DNA from: Isochrysis galbana
Taxonomy: Eukaryota > Haptophyta > Isochrysidales > Isochrysidaceae
DNA length: 64,000 nt
Direction of reading: 5' to 3'
NCBI GenBank assembly: GCA_018136815.1
Contig: CM030943.1
Location: forward strand, 2,376,555-2,440,554
The notes below the pieces were generated by a model. It ran no database searches. It was not told the DNA's origin and saw only the letters and a program-made list of their open reading frames with translations. Shown in pieces: positions 23,922-35,454 of this stretch (the stretch's first letter is position 1; each line of letters begins with the position of its first letter). The position numbers and the translations under genes are program-made.

Positions 23922-24151
23922 CCATCCAGGTGGATCGTCGAAAACGGCATGCACCGCGCCCGGTCTCGATTTGAATTGAGCTCTTTAAGCCCTTTCCGAC
24001 TTTAGCTTTAGCGTCTTTCGTCAATATTTGCTTACGTTTTGTTGTGGGGGCCCAAGGGGGAGGTCTGGGTCCAATGGGGCCCGGATATGTGTCAGTTGGG
24101 TGTATTGGGAACTTTCTACCAAAAAAATCCTGAAATTTCCTTAACTGTGAG

Positions 24152-24638
24152 ATGGTCATTTTTTCACCCCTAATAAAAAAACCCTGTTTGACCGCCCTAC
24201 ATTGGCGCGAGTTGGAGTCCCGCCGGGCGCAACAGAGCATACGCAGGCGAACTGTGGAGTACAAACAAGCGAAGCGTGCACTGAGGCGGAAGGCGACGGC
24301 CGCCGAGCGCAAGGCAGAGAAGGGACGTGCGCATATGGATTACACCTACAAGGCCGCAGACGGTACGAGCGAAGACGAACGCCGCGCGCCCGGGGGGGGC
24401 GTCGTCCACACACAAGACGAAGGGTTCGCCAGGTGCCCGCAAGTGGGGTGTGCAATCCCGATGTGTGCGTGGGTGTCCTTGTGCCGCAACGTCCGTGGAG
24501 TGCACCTGTTCTTGCCATGGCAAGAAGTGTTCAGTGAAGTGCGAGCCATCCTCACGCTCTACGTGCTACGTGCACCACATACAGACACCCTTGGGGCGCC
24601 ACTGTCGCCGCGCTCGTGGGCGGAAGGCCGCCCGCTAG
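24152..24638 (+). pseudogene. Cys-rich basic frame, variant copy (unit 3)
   Basis: Here one base is missing in the upstream segment, so the basic part reads straight into MDYTYKAADG (VEYKQAKRALRRKATAAERK and onward). The G run is 8 instead of 10, however, which throws the Cys cluster out of frame. Taken together the copies suggest one longer protein that no single copy encodes as written. Confidence 0.45.
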
Positions 24639-25416
24639 GAGCGCAGCGAGGCAGGGTTCCAGAGGGAACTCCTCATGGCCGTACAGCATGGCCACGTAGG
24701 GTCGTAGAGACTCGGAGCGGGCAGGCCGACCGGAGCGCCACCCGTCGCACCTGCCGCTGGCGGCGGTCCTTGGCCTCCAGAGGCCAGGTACCTTAAGAAG
24801 CCGCTATGACCATGAGAGCAAGCAAGCAAGGCGTGCACCCCTCCCAAGCCGAGTGGATGGAGCTGGTACCAAATGGAGGCAAACAATCTTGGACTTGGAA
24901 GAACGTCCTTGTCGCTTGTCGAGCGAGCGCGAAGCTTCGAGACACCTCGTTGGCAACGGTCGACTCAACCAACCAACCGCCAACCAATAAATACGACATA
25001 GAGAGAGTTCCCGGCGGACGGGTGGGCCGGTGGGGGTGGGGGACAGCGCGGGACAGGGGGGGGGGGAAAGAACAGCACCCGGCGTGCTCGGGCCGGGCGG
25101 GGTGGGGGGACAGGTGCGGGAAGGCGATAGGATAAACTACATCTGTAGATCTGTATCTGCTGGCTGCTGGGGGGGTGCCGAGGGTAGGAGTTACTGCCGC
25201 CCTTTTGTTGAAGGGGGGGGGGGGGGGTAGTTGAAACCGCCGACACGGGAGTGGGAAGTTCGTGGAGGTGGTTCGCTTCTAGGACTGGGGCCCTCGTCCA
25301 CGGGGAACGCAGGAAAACTTTCTCCGGGGGGCGATGAGACGAACCCACCTCCCATGAACTTTGCCACTCCTGTCTCCGGCGGTTCCACCCCCTCCCCCCC
25401 CCCCCCCCGCAAGAGG

Positions 25417-25884
25417 CAGTGATGGTGCATCAGTTCATCAGCTGACACCAACTTCGAGGCTGACACTGATATCATAGCTGATATAAGCTGATGGACCTTA
25501 TCAGCTGTTATCACCTCCAAGGCCCTGAGCGAGCAGATTATCAGCTGATATCAGTGGCTTTGTGTATTTGCTGCAGATATAAATATAACAAAACGCCCTC
25601 CCAGAAGAATATTTGGGCGACACGCGGCTCAGATGACAGTACGCGACGATGTGCACCGCAGCAGACCTGTTCGACTCCCGCTGGAGACCAGTACGACGTC
25701 CATCCGACCTCACAAAAAAAATTTTTTTTCACTTTTTTTGGATGTAGAAAGTAAAGGGGACTGGGGTGTTTTGTTTCTCCCAGCTCCAAGCTGCTGACAA
25801 CTGACAACTGATATCAGTTATCAGTTCGAGGTGAGCTGATACTGATGTAAAAAAACTGATATCAGTACTGATGCACCATCACTG
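25417..25884. mobile_element. hAT-type MITE (unit 3)
   Basis: Same element, 468 bp, with the duplication at 25409-25416 and 25885-25892. A few 1-nt indels are internal. Confidence 0.88.
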
Positions 25885-26830
25885 GCAAGAGGTCGCAGTA
25901 ACTCTTCCCCCTCCGCAATGGATGGACCCCCTCCCCCCCATATCATATCGTTGGAGAGGACTCGATCGCCGAGCGACGAGGCCTCGCCGTCGAGACGAAA
26001 CCGTTTGTGTGTTGGGACCACCGACCGATCGCCGGACCTCCGAGACACGGCACGCCGTCCGTTGAGGAGAGAATCCATTCTTCAACGTTTGGGCTCTCTC
26101 TTCTCTTCTCTCGAAGCCGGAGGAAGGAAGGAGGGGGCCGGGAGAGGAGGGCTGACGCGGGGGAGGCTTGTTCCACCTATGTTTTGAAGACTTTGGATGT
26201 GTGTGGTGGGTGGGTGGGTGGGCGGGGTGCGTGTTGGGGCGTGGGGAAGAGGGTGTGGGGGAGGGGGGGGCAGGAGAGCGAGCCGGCACCTGTGACAGAG
26301 AGTGGAGAGTAGGGACAAACCACAGAGCCGAGAGAAGAAGGAATCCTCGTGGGGGGCGGGGCGTGCGAGCAGCACCATCGGCGAGTTGGGCAGATCCTCC
26401 CTCTCGTCCCCTGCCACCGCTCTCCGGCCGCGTCACTCGCTGTGCGCCCCCCCCCCCCCCCCCCCCCCCCCCCGCGCGCGCCTTTCGCTCCCGCTGTCCT
26501 CCTCGCCACCTCTCACCGCGCTTCTCCTCTCCCCCGCTGCGGCCAGCGATCGCAGCCGGAAAGCGCCCACAAAACACAAACACTCACGAACCAGCCATCG
26601 GGCCACGTTGCCGACAGCTCTGCGGGGAGTGGGATGGGTTTTGCCTCAGTGTGGTGGTTGTGATCCTCTTTCATCCGGCGGGAATCCGCTCGTTGAACCG
26701 ACCAACGCTTCAAACACGCAGCTCGGCCACGCCGCGAGCGCAATCGTCGTGGCAACTCGCAACATGTACCCTGACGCTGTCAGCTACGGGTCAATGAATC
26801 CTGTTTTGCCCTTGCGTCGTCCCTCTTCAG

Positions 26831-29655
26831 GTCGATTCAAGGCTGGCTGGACGAAATGGACCCGTCTCCCAGTCGTGCTCTTCCACTCGTTCAAGTCGTA
26901 TCCACAACCGTATCCTCATGGTGGCAGGCTGCGCTCACGTACATATACACACATCACTTGGAAAGCACCCATGATCGCCCGAGGATGATCGCCGGCCACG
27001 TCACAGGCTTAACAATGGCGCTCATCTTGCTCTGCAGCCTCTCGGCCATCGGCTTCCTCCAGCTGCTTCTGCTGCCCGTGGTTGCACTGTGTGCCCTGGC
27101 ATGGACCCAGTCTTTGGGTCGGCCCGTGACCTCTTTGCTGCTGCATCGCCTCATCGCTCGGCCGCACGTGTCAGCCACGATCACTCTCGTAGCGTCGGAG
27201 CTGCTCAAGCTTTCGATACCTTCGACCGGGACTCTCACGTTCGCAGATGGAGCTCTCTCCCACTGTGCTGTCATGTTGCAGCTCTTCATGGCCGCTCGGG
27301 GCTTGCCCGTCTCCACGAGATTCACGATGCTCGTGCTCAGTTCGGTGGTTCCATTCCTCCAGGCCGTCTTCCTCGCGCCGAGAATGCCATCAGTGCTCTT
27401 GCTCATGGGCAACACCCTCGGCTTCTTGTGCGGCTCCGCATTCACCGCCGATGCGCACGCTCTCGCCAAGATGGCCGGGCACAAGACTGCGCTTCAGCGC
27501 GCTGACTCTCGGTTGCTTCATCTCATCAAAGGGCAGTGCGGTGCGGCAGGCGCACTTCTCAAAGAGTCGATACGCCATCAAGACAAAGCGACCAACCAGA
27601 ATGATGCCCATGCAACCGATTCACGAAATCATCTCCAAGAACAAGTTCTCGAGATGCTCACACAGACTTCAGAATGGTGAGGTGGCTCCTTGGGTCGAAC
27701 GAGGGCATCACAAATGGTGTTGCGAAAAAAAACCCTGCAGGACCGACTGCCGTCTTCACGGAGCTCAACGAAGTTGCAATGCCCTTGGCAATCGGCAAGC
27801 AAATCAAGTTGCACACCCGCCCATTCATCATTCGTTGTAGGTGCTACAAGCGCGAGGTCTTCGTGCAGCTCGAAGACGGCACGTACAAATCAGAGCTGAG
27901 AGAAGCGCACATGCACGGCGAGCTACGTGCAGCACTTGGTCCTCACACCAAGATCGACACCTTCGAGCAGAGGGTGATGGTCGACACGTTGATCATGCGA
28001 CTGCTCCTCAACGAGGTATCAACAAACGCGGCCAAATATTCTCCGTCACAGAAGCATATCAGTGCTGAGGCTAAGCTCGTTCAAGGTAAGACCACAGCTC
28101 GCCTGCGCAACGTCCCACTAGTAAGTGCATTCATACCTCTCAATACACCTGAAAATCAGCGCGCTTCTTGTGCGCAACGCCGACATGCTCGATCACCCTT
28201 CGCCCCGCGTTGCAGACGACGCTGGGAAAGAGTGGCTGCACATCTCGGTACGCAACTCCAATCTGCCTGGTTCGCCGCACTTGTCGCCTCGAGAGTGCGA
28301 ACGAGTGTTCGAGAAGGGCTTCAAGAAGAATATTCCATCGGCAGCCGGTGGCCGCAAATCTCAGAGGTGAGGGCACTTAACCGACCCGATCTCACACGCT
28401 TTGATGGCCTGAGGACTGGTAGGAGAGAGATGCTGAGCTCCATAGCGCCACCCTCCTTGCCCTCCTACCGGCAGCAACGGTCTCGGACTATCATCGGTCA
28501 GGCTAGCAACAAAAGCAGTCGGAGGTCAAGCGCGGATTGAAGCCAACGAGCAGCACACCACCGTCTATTTGGTACTCCCAGCGGAATCGTGCGGAGAGAG
28601 CGTCGACTCATTGTTGCAGCCCCTAGGTGGCAGCCCCAAGGTCATCGGCCGAAGCCCTCTGGGTCGAATGTTGCGGTGTCGTCCTATCGATGCGACGTCC
28701 TCCACCAAATCTGAGCAATCTCCAGGAGTAGGGGTCACCACGCTCTCTACTCTGCCAATGGCCACATTGACGTCGAGTAGCAAAAGTCTTATGCCTACTT
28801 CGTCGAATGAGTCGTCTCTCGTGTGCATCGGCATCGACGACTCACCCACGCTGCGACGCATGCAGGTGAGCTTTCTTGTCCACGGGTATCGGCGTGTACG
28901 GACCATTTTGCTTTGCTGGTAGTAATTCACTCAGTCACTCAGCAACCCTCTTGTCGCTCGCGAACACATCAGAACTTCCTTTTTCGCGTATGCATGCGGG
29001 CGGACGGCCAGCGCAGCGGAAGCATTGGTGCCTCTTTGGCTGAAGTGCACGCCTATGTGGACGTCGTCATGGGCCGAAAGACCATGTGCGCGGTTGCCCG
29101 CCGTACCTCCCAGAAGCCGAAAGTATACCTCGCATGCTCAGATTAAGCGCTCGCCCAATAGAGTCACGTGAGGTGAAGTTTGGCACGCTATCCAAGCTGC
29201 TGTAAAGCATAGTCTTGCCATCACCTGCCTCACCCCTTGCCCTTGGTGCGCTTGGCCTCGATGGCAGTTCTCTCGAGGCGGCCAAGCAATCACCGGCAGA
29301 TGTCGCCGTGCTCGATGAGAACATCGACCTTGAGGACGAGGGTGTGTTCGTCAAAGGGTCTGATCTTGCCCGTGAGCTCCGAGAGGAAGGCTTCCGGGGC
29401 ATCGTATGCATTCTCACCGCCGAGGGTGAGTGGCGCAATCGACAACTCGCCGCGCTTCCTCACGTAGACTTCGCATTTGACAAGAGCGCCGATTTAAGGC
29501 AGATCGCTGAAACGCTCCTAGCGGAGCACCAGGCACGAGTCGCGAGTGCACCACGCCAGGAGGCCGTGCATTGGCAGCCGCGACTGTCCACAGACACCGA
29601 TACGATTGTATCGGCACAAACCCCTCTCCCCATCGCTGATCTTAAGCGCCGATGA
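26831..29655 (+). CDS. Hybrid histidine kinase (unit 4)
   Basis: Copy displaced by about 16.45 kb from unit 2, with the same exon series and the same predicted membrane, HATPase and receiver sequence. It lies in the unit that leads out of the array, so its 3' flank is shared with units 1-3 only to about 30733. Confidence 0.78.
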
Positions 29656-30733
29656 TCTGGCTCGGATCACGAACTGGAAGGATGCGTTCAAGATCAAGAT
29701 GGTCTTGGCAAGACATGGCATCACCAGCCTATGTTGAGCCACATCCGCGCCAATGACATTGCGTGGTGGCTATTGCCTAACCTCCTGCTTTTACCTTCTT
29801 TGTTTGGGGCTGTAAAATTGTGTTTCTTTGACGAAGGACGGCGCTTGTCGTCTACTGTTGTGCGTTGTGCGTTGTGCCTTTGCTTGTGAGTAGGTAGTGT
29901 TCCTCGATGCGAGTGTGTGTATAGTGTATAGTTGCTCCAGAGGCGATTGTGCGATTGTGCGTGTGCTCTAGAAGAGATTTTTGAAATCCCACTAGGTGTG
30001 CGATGTTAGGCAGTTATGTGTCGCATCCGCGTTCGACTTTCTACTTTTACAACTACAACCAAAGACCGCGCTCTTTGGTCTTTGGTAAAAGTACCTTTCA
30101 CCTTTCCCGTCGCGTTTCCTCTTGGCCTGCCTCGCCTACTTTGCACGGTCGTCTCCTTGCACAATGCCATCGTCTGAGTCCCTCCCTGCTCTTGCGCTTG
30201 GTCCCGTTTGCTTCTCTCTCCCCGGCGCCAGTCCTCGTTCTCGTTGTAGGTGTACGTGTTCGCCACTAGGCGGAGGCTTTCCCGCAGCGCGCGGAGGCTG
30301 CGGCTCGGGCCAAACTCGCGTTCCGTCAAAAGAGGGCTAGATGATAGTTTTGTTTTCGCTTAGAATGTTATGTTAGCATTAGCATTGAGTTGGAAGGCGC
30401 GTGCGCATAGCAACTTTTCCCCCACGGTACCCCACCCCACTTTTCGGAACACGCCTAACACCTGCAGCTAAATCTTCATCTTCTTCGTCTTTTTCTCATT
30501 GTCCTCGTCCTCGATCCTGTTGTCAATGTCGTTGTGCTGGCGCTCCCGCTCTGCTCGCTCTCTCGCGTCATGGGGAAGCGCAAGGGGAGAAGGGGAAGGG
30601 GAGGCCTGACGATGAGGACGATGAGCTGCTGCGCTCGTTAGTGTTGGCTTCACACACACGCACGCCGGCGCCCTCATTTTGCGCCTCGCGGCGGCGGCGC
30701 CGAGGGCCAAGGGCGGCGCGTGGCGCGCGCCAA

Positions 30734-32056
30734 TGTCGAGTCGAGCGGAGCCGGAGGGCTCTGAGCCACTCCGTCGCGAGCAGCACCGGCGGCTAGCGCG
30801 GCGCTTTGGCCCTCCTCCCCACCGGGAGTCGGGTGAATGAAATTCTGGACTGGGTCGGGCAACCCCATTTGGGTGTCTGGACGGGGAACGAACGGCGAAC
30901 GAAGGGCTGTGGGGCGGCGAGGCGCTCCTAGCGGCCCTAGTGTGATGGGTTGTAAGAGATTGTTAGACCTACAAAGAACTCTTCCCTCAGGGAGGGAGCC
31001 TAAGCTGCTTGAGTGCAGCGACGCAGCGAACAACGACGGACAACGAAGCTGAGAACAACAGGATACACCGACTCACGAACACACCGGAATCATTCACCCA
31101 AACCAAGCAAATTATCAAGCAACCGCGACCCCAAATCACCGATGACTCAAACACGTCGCGAGAGACGGAGAGAGAGAGCGAGCGAGAGAGAGAGACTCCG
31201 CAGCGACGGCCGGAGCGTGTCTCCGTTGTAACTTCCCACGTAGCGGAGAGTCCGAAGGGGAGCGTCATGTCGCGCGACCACGGCGATCACTTTGGATACA
31301 GATCGCAACGAGATGTCTTCACGACCGAATAAATCTTGCCGTTGAGCGTGAACCTTCTAGACGCTTCTAACGAACAACCCTGAGTAGCAACCAAGGGGAA
31401 GAAACACCAAAGGGGCCAAGGCTTGCATGTAACTTGCATCAAGGGGAAAGATTCCCTCACCTAGGAAGCGAACCTACACCGGTCTCCAAGGGGAGATGGC
31501 AAATTAAACCTCAAATCTCGAGCGGCTAGAGCAACCGACTCGCTCGCCAAAACCTTGACCGAGAAGAAAGAAGCAAGGACCTACAAGCCAAGGGTAGCGG
31601 ACCTAGGGAATGTGAGAGGAAATTTCCGAACGCCAACGCCAAACGCCGAACGCGGGGATTCAACGAAACCCTAACCAGGCCAAGCAGAACCTATGAAGAA
31701 CAGGCCTGGACGACAACAAAAGTGAGCAGGTCCCAAGAAAGAACCGGAACCCAACAAGAAACGACAAGCCTTGCAAGAAGCTAAACAAGCCTTCACAAGG
31801 TAACTCGAGAGCCTGAGACAAGCGCGCAGCGAGTGACAGGCGACCTGGCTCCTTTGGGTCAAGATTACCCGAAAGGAGGAAACCTGGAATCTAGACCTGA
31901 CAAACAGGCTAGAAGGAACGAAACAAGAACTCGAATTCTAGATCGCTAGGGACGAACCCTACCAACCTAGATGTACCTGAGCTTCACCGTGTGGCCGCAC
32001 GACGAAGGACCTGGAAATAAGAGCCTAGAAATCGCATCATCTAGGATGAATGCGAC
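30734..32056. mobile_element. 1.32 kb insertion in unit 4
   Basis: Same insertion at the same site as in unit 3, with a few more bases at homopolymers. Its presence only in units 3 and 4 groups these two as one lineage. Confidence 0.6.
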
Positions 32057-32268
32057 AAACGCGCCGCACGGCGCGCGCCAAACGCGCCGCCCTCCCTCGA
32101 GCGCGCGCGCGCTTATGCGCACGCCCCTAGTGCCCCATGCCGGCTGCTACTACCCAAATACCATTAGTAGCCCTTGAGAGCTACTATGTTACATAGTAGT
32201 AGTGCTCAAGACCTACTATCTTAGATAGTAGTAGTGAAAATCAAAGTTGGTGGCCTTGGTACCATGGT

Positions 32269-33538
32269 TAGGGCCAGGCAAGAGTTGCTCGCTCAGACCC
32301 CCAAAGTTGCTCGTAAAAGTTGCTCGGAGTTGCTCGGAAATGGGGCTAAGTTGCTCGCAAGTTGCTCAAGTTGCTCGCTCGGAGTCCTTGCGGCGGCGCT
32401 TACATGTCGGCCCGTGGAGTGCCCCGGGTAGCCGCGCCAATGGTCCCGCCAAACTTTATTCGGCTAGTGAGTGGCTACGTGAGTGTAGAGTGTTGTTGGT
32501 ACGTTAGTTAGTTGTTAGTTGTTAGCACTTCTAAGCACAAGCACTTCAAACACTTAGCACACATCACGATCGTTGTACCGCAACATGAGTGCGGCGTGGA
32601 TTTGATCGGCAAGCGAAGCGGTTTGTAACGAGCCAAACATACATTGGACAAGAGAAAACACACCCTCACATCCGGCCGAATTGGGAGTCAATGAGAAGGC
32701 AATGCGAGCAGCCAATGCCCAGGTTGGGATCCTTGTGTGGTTGAGTGCCCACCATTGTAACACTTTGGTTGTGAAGTCGCGTCGCGTACGTCGGTCGGAT
32801 CGAGCGTGAAACCCCTCGCAGCAGCTGAGCAGCTGCATACCGCGGCAGCTCACGCTCTAAGTTGAGTTCGATATTCTGCACGTGGGCGAATGGCTTGAGA
32901 AGGCTGAGCTCGTGAATCCAAGCAGAGTCGACATTGTGTGGCCCAAATGCGGGGTTGAACGCACGGCACACGAAACGCCGTCTCCGTCTCGTCGTGCTCG
33001 TTCGCTACGCGCCGCGGCTCTGGCCTGCCGCCATCAGTGGCGGAGCGCACAATGGACGCGAGCAACTCGTCCACGTCGCTGCTGCTCTCGCTGTCGTCGT
33101 AGTCAACGATGCGCCGCATGTCGGCGGCGCGTCGGCGCGGCAGGAGAGGAGGGGTGGGGGTGCTGAGCGAATCGACCTGGCCCTCTATCTTTCTTTAGCT
33201 CTTTGTTTGGCCTCGTTCTTTAACATACGTAGTCCTGCAGTGCCGAGCAAGTGCCGCACTTGCCCCACCGCCGCCCGCCCCCTGCTGCCCCCTGCCCCCC
33301 GCCGTTTTCCTACTTATTCCCCTCCCCACGTCCCCAAGCTCCCGCGCGGCCCCCACCCCTCCCGCCCCCGGGAGTGCTCTTTAACGATAGCTGAGCAATA
33401 AGGGGTATAAGTTGCTCGGTAAGTTGCTCAAAGTTGCTCGAGGTTGCTCTTCTAGGGGTAAAGATGCTCGGAGTTGCTCGCACGCTCAAACACGCCAAAG
33501 TTGCTCGAAAAGTTGCCGGAAGCTCTTGCCTGGCCCTA
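32269..33538 (-). mobile_element. hAT-type transposon with both ends (unit 4)
   Basis: A 1270-bp element with perfect 16-bp terminal inverted repeats (TAGGGCCAGGCAAGAG), flanked on both sides by ACCATGGT (32261-32268 and 33539-33546), an 8-bp target duplication. The target lies within a palindrome, GGTACCATGGTACC. Both subterminal regions carry clusters of AGTTGCTCG-like 9-mers, typical of transposase-binding repeats in hAT elements (Ac starts with a similar TAGGG). The interior encodes a transposase remnant on the minus strand, so this copy is probably non-autonomous. Confidence 0.8.
32554..33119 (-). pseudogene. hAT transposase C-terminal remnant
   Basis: Read on the minus strand, overlapping frames give an acidic segment (from 33119), then FNPAFGPHN and a WIHEL...LERELPRY segment (32960-32840), then a frame change near 32830 and a segment with VLQWWALNHTRIPTWALAA, SAGCEGVFS and AALMLRYND (32780-32570). 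The WW...P...A..., SA..E.VFS and final helix pattern is that of the hAT C-terminal dimerisation region. The DDE catalytic core is absent. The FNP segment and the C-terminal segment are in different frames, so it is inactive or mis-sequenced. Confidence 0.75.
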
Positions 33539-33546
33539 ACCATGGT

Positions 33547-34219
33547 ACCCAGCTACTATATTCACAGCCTTAATCCCAATTCGTCAGCGAGACAGGCCAC
33601 AAAGGGGCGCGACGGCAAGGAGAGAAGGGCGAATTACGAGTGAAGAGTGAAGAGTTCTACAAGTTACGAGTAAAACTCCGCGGCAAACAAGAACGATTGA
33701 GCACGAAGACGCACGAATTGGCAGAAGGTCTGAAGTCGATCGCGGATGCGACACCCTGGACCCTGGGGCCTGGGTACCTGGGTGTTACGTGTTACCAATA
33801 TCTTAGCTCCTAGATGTTCCGATGTCCCAGCGTCCCAGCTCTCCGTGGGGATCGGGAGTCGTTAGTTCCCAGTTCGTTGGCCCGGTGAGGCGTTGGCGTG
33901 TATTCACAGCTCGTCGCTTGAATCGCTTTGGGGGCTATTGGTGAGTTGCCCTTTGGTCGAGCTGGGAACAATCCCTTGGGACACCCAGGAGAGGGGGGGC
34001 CGAAGTAGAAGTTAAAAAGAGTTGGTGACCAGGCTCTCCCTCTCCCTCGGTCTCCCTCTCTCTCTCCCTCCCCCCCCCCCCCCCCCTCTCTCTTTCTCGC
34101 TCGCTCTCTCGCTTGCTCTTCCCCTCTGCCCCCCCCCCCCCCTCTCCCCCTTCCCCTTGCCCCTCTCTCCCCTTTCCCCTTCCCTCTGCCCTTTCTCACC
34201 CTCTCTCACTCTCCGCACG
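33547..34219. other. Intergenic region upstream of the KOW/STI1-like gene
   Basis: No gene seen. It begins at the hAT target duplication. A segment at 33969-34034 resembles 49036-49094. A pure C/T tract (34030-34210) runs up to the next start codon and is the likely core promoter or 5' leader. Confidence 0.55.
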
Positions 34220-35282
34220 ATGTTCGACTCGGAGAGTGATGGAGAAGGAGAGGTCCCCCCTCTCCTCGGGCTAGAAGGGCTGCGTGTCGAGCCGGTGATC
34301 GCGCTGCCCGAGATCCAGGTGCCCCAGGCTCCTCCACCTCTTCCCGCCCGCTCTGACGGAGCCGCACAGAGAGCGAATCGAGCAGAGGAAAGAGTAGACA
34401 GGGAGACGCTAGAGCCGTCCGCCTCCTCGTTGTCCTCTTCCTTCCAGACGGGCGCTCACTCAATCGCCAGGGCGTCGGGATCTTCGTTGGATGGTGCGCT
34501 CACAGGCCGCCTTGTCCAGATCCACGGCCTCTCCGGCCGCCCGAAGCTAAATGGAAAAGTGGTGAAGGCAGGCAACTGGCTGCCGGAAAAGCGGAGGTAT
34601 GAACTGAGGCTCGGCGCTTCTGTGTTGGCTATACGGCCAGAGAATCTTCGACTCAATGAGGAGACAGGTGGCCAAGCGCAGATCAAGAAAGGATTCCTTG
34701 CCACTGATGCTCTAAGCAAAGCGGACAGCACGACCAGCGACTTGCATGGTTCCGGCCCTATTCCAATGGTACGTGGTGATGGTGAAGGAGGCAGGTCGTC
34801 GCTGAAGCTTCCTGAGGTGCAGGCCGGCATGGCGGAGAGTGTGACGGCCGCGGCTGCTGCGCAGGCCGGCGGCAGTAAAGATGGCTGGGTCACCCCTGAG
34901 CTACTCTCCAAGATTGCTGCTGATCCGCTTCTTCGGAAGGCATTCACTGACCCGAAGTGAGGGCCCTCAATTCGCTTCCTTCCCTTGCACATGCTGCCGT
35001 CAACCCATAGACTCACACGCTAACATTGGTGACGCGACGGCACATTACAAACTCTTTTCCCGTTGGATCCCGGTCATACCGCGCACCCGTAGGTATGCGG
35101 ATGCCATGTCTGCGCTGCAAACAGACCCCAAAGTCGCGATGGCCAAGTATGGCCACCTCGAGAAGATGCGCACCTTCATGCACAGCTTCATGAAACTTTT
35201 GGGCGATCACTTTACAGGTATGGGAATGAGTGGTGCATGGGATGAAGCACTCGAGTCTAGCAACCGCAGAGCCAAGGCCTAG
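34220..35282 (+). CDS. Protein with KOW-like binding motif and STI1-like C-terminus
   Basis: Two exons: 34220-34956 and 35093-35282, joined in phase (donor GTGAGG, acceptor CCCGTAG). The start ATG (MFDSESDGEGE) directly follows a C/T tract. After an acidic, Pro-rich N-terminus comes a module with LVQIHGLSGRPKLNGKV and ending AIRPENLRL (roughly residues 93-145), a small beta-barrel-like motif common in algal proteins. The exon junction rebuilds a DP-rich helical region, LLSKIAADPLLRKAFTDPK followed by YADAMSALQTDPKVAMAKY and FMKLLGDHF, which resembles STI1/Hop-type chaperone-binding domains. The role is inferred to be a co-chaperone or adaptor. A GTATGG at 35217 could be a further donor, so the last 20 residues are uncertain. 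Confidence 0.65.
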
Positions 35283-35354
35283 AGACCGTCAGCGAGTGCG
35301 TGCTATCGAGAGGATCCTGGGAGCGTAGGGAGCTCCAAGTCCTCACATCGATGT

Positions 35355-35454
35355 NNNNNNNNNNNNNNNNNNNNNNNNNNNNNNNNNNNNNNNNNNNNNN
35401 NNNNNNNNNNNNNNNNNNNNNNNNNNNNNNNNNNNNNNNNNNNNNNNNNNNNNN
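35355..35454. other. Assembly gap (100 N)
   Basis: It lies between the 3' end of the KOW/STI1-like gene and the minus-strand Cys-rich gene; the 3' part of either may be lost. Confidence 0.99.

Larger units (their letters stand above)
17173..25892 (+). repeat. Tandem unit 3 (with insertion and gap)
   Basis: An 8.7 kb unit. Up to about 22015 it follows unit 2, then carries the 1.32 kb insertion (22016-23331), a longer piece of the hAT element (from 23543) and the gap at 23822. After the gap it resumes at sequence matching 15197 of unit 2. Sequence before the gap is of unit-4 type and after it of unit-1/2 type, so the join is not proven. Confidence 0.8.
25893..33546 (+). repeat. Tandem unit 4 (last left copy, ends in hAT element)
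   Basis: It contains an intact kinase frame (26831-29655) and the 1.32 kb insertion. Instead of the usual Cys-rich/MITE tail it runs through a hAT element to its 3' end at 33538 and then into single-copy DNA. The stretch 29656-30733 (hairpin, GC-rich) shows no gene. Confidence 0.8.

Noticed and set aside
33039-33050. CAGTGGCGGAGC, a hAT terminal-repeat-like motif
   Set aside because: It lies inside the transposase remnant, has no partner and no 8-bp duplication; the real ends are at 32269 and 33538.
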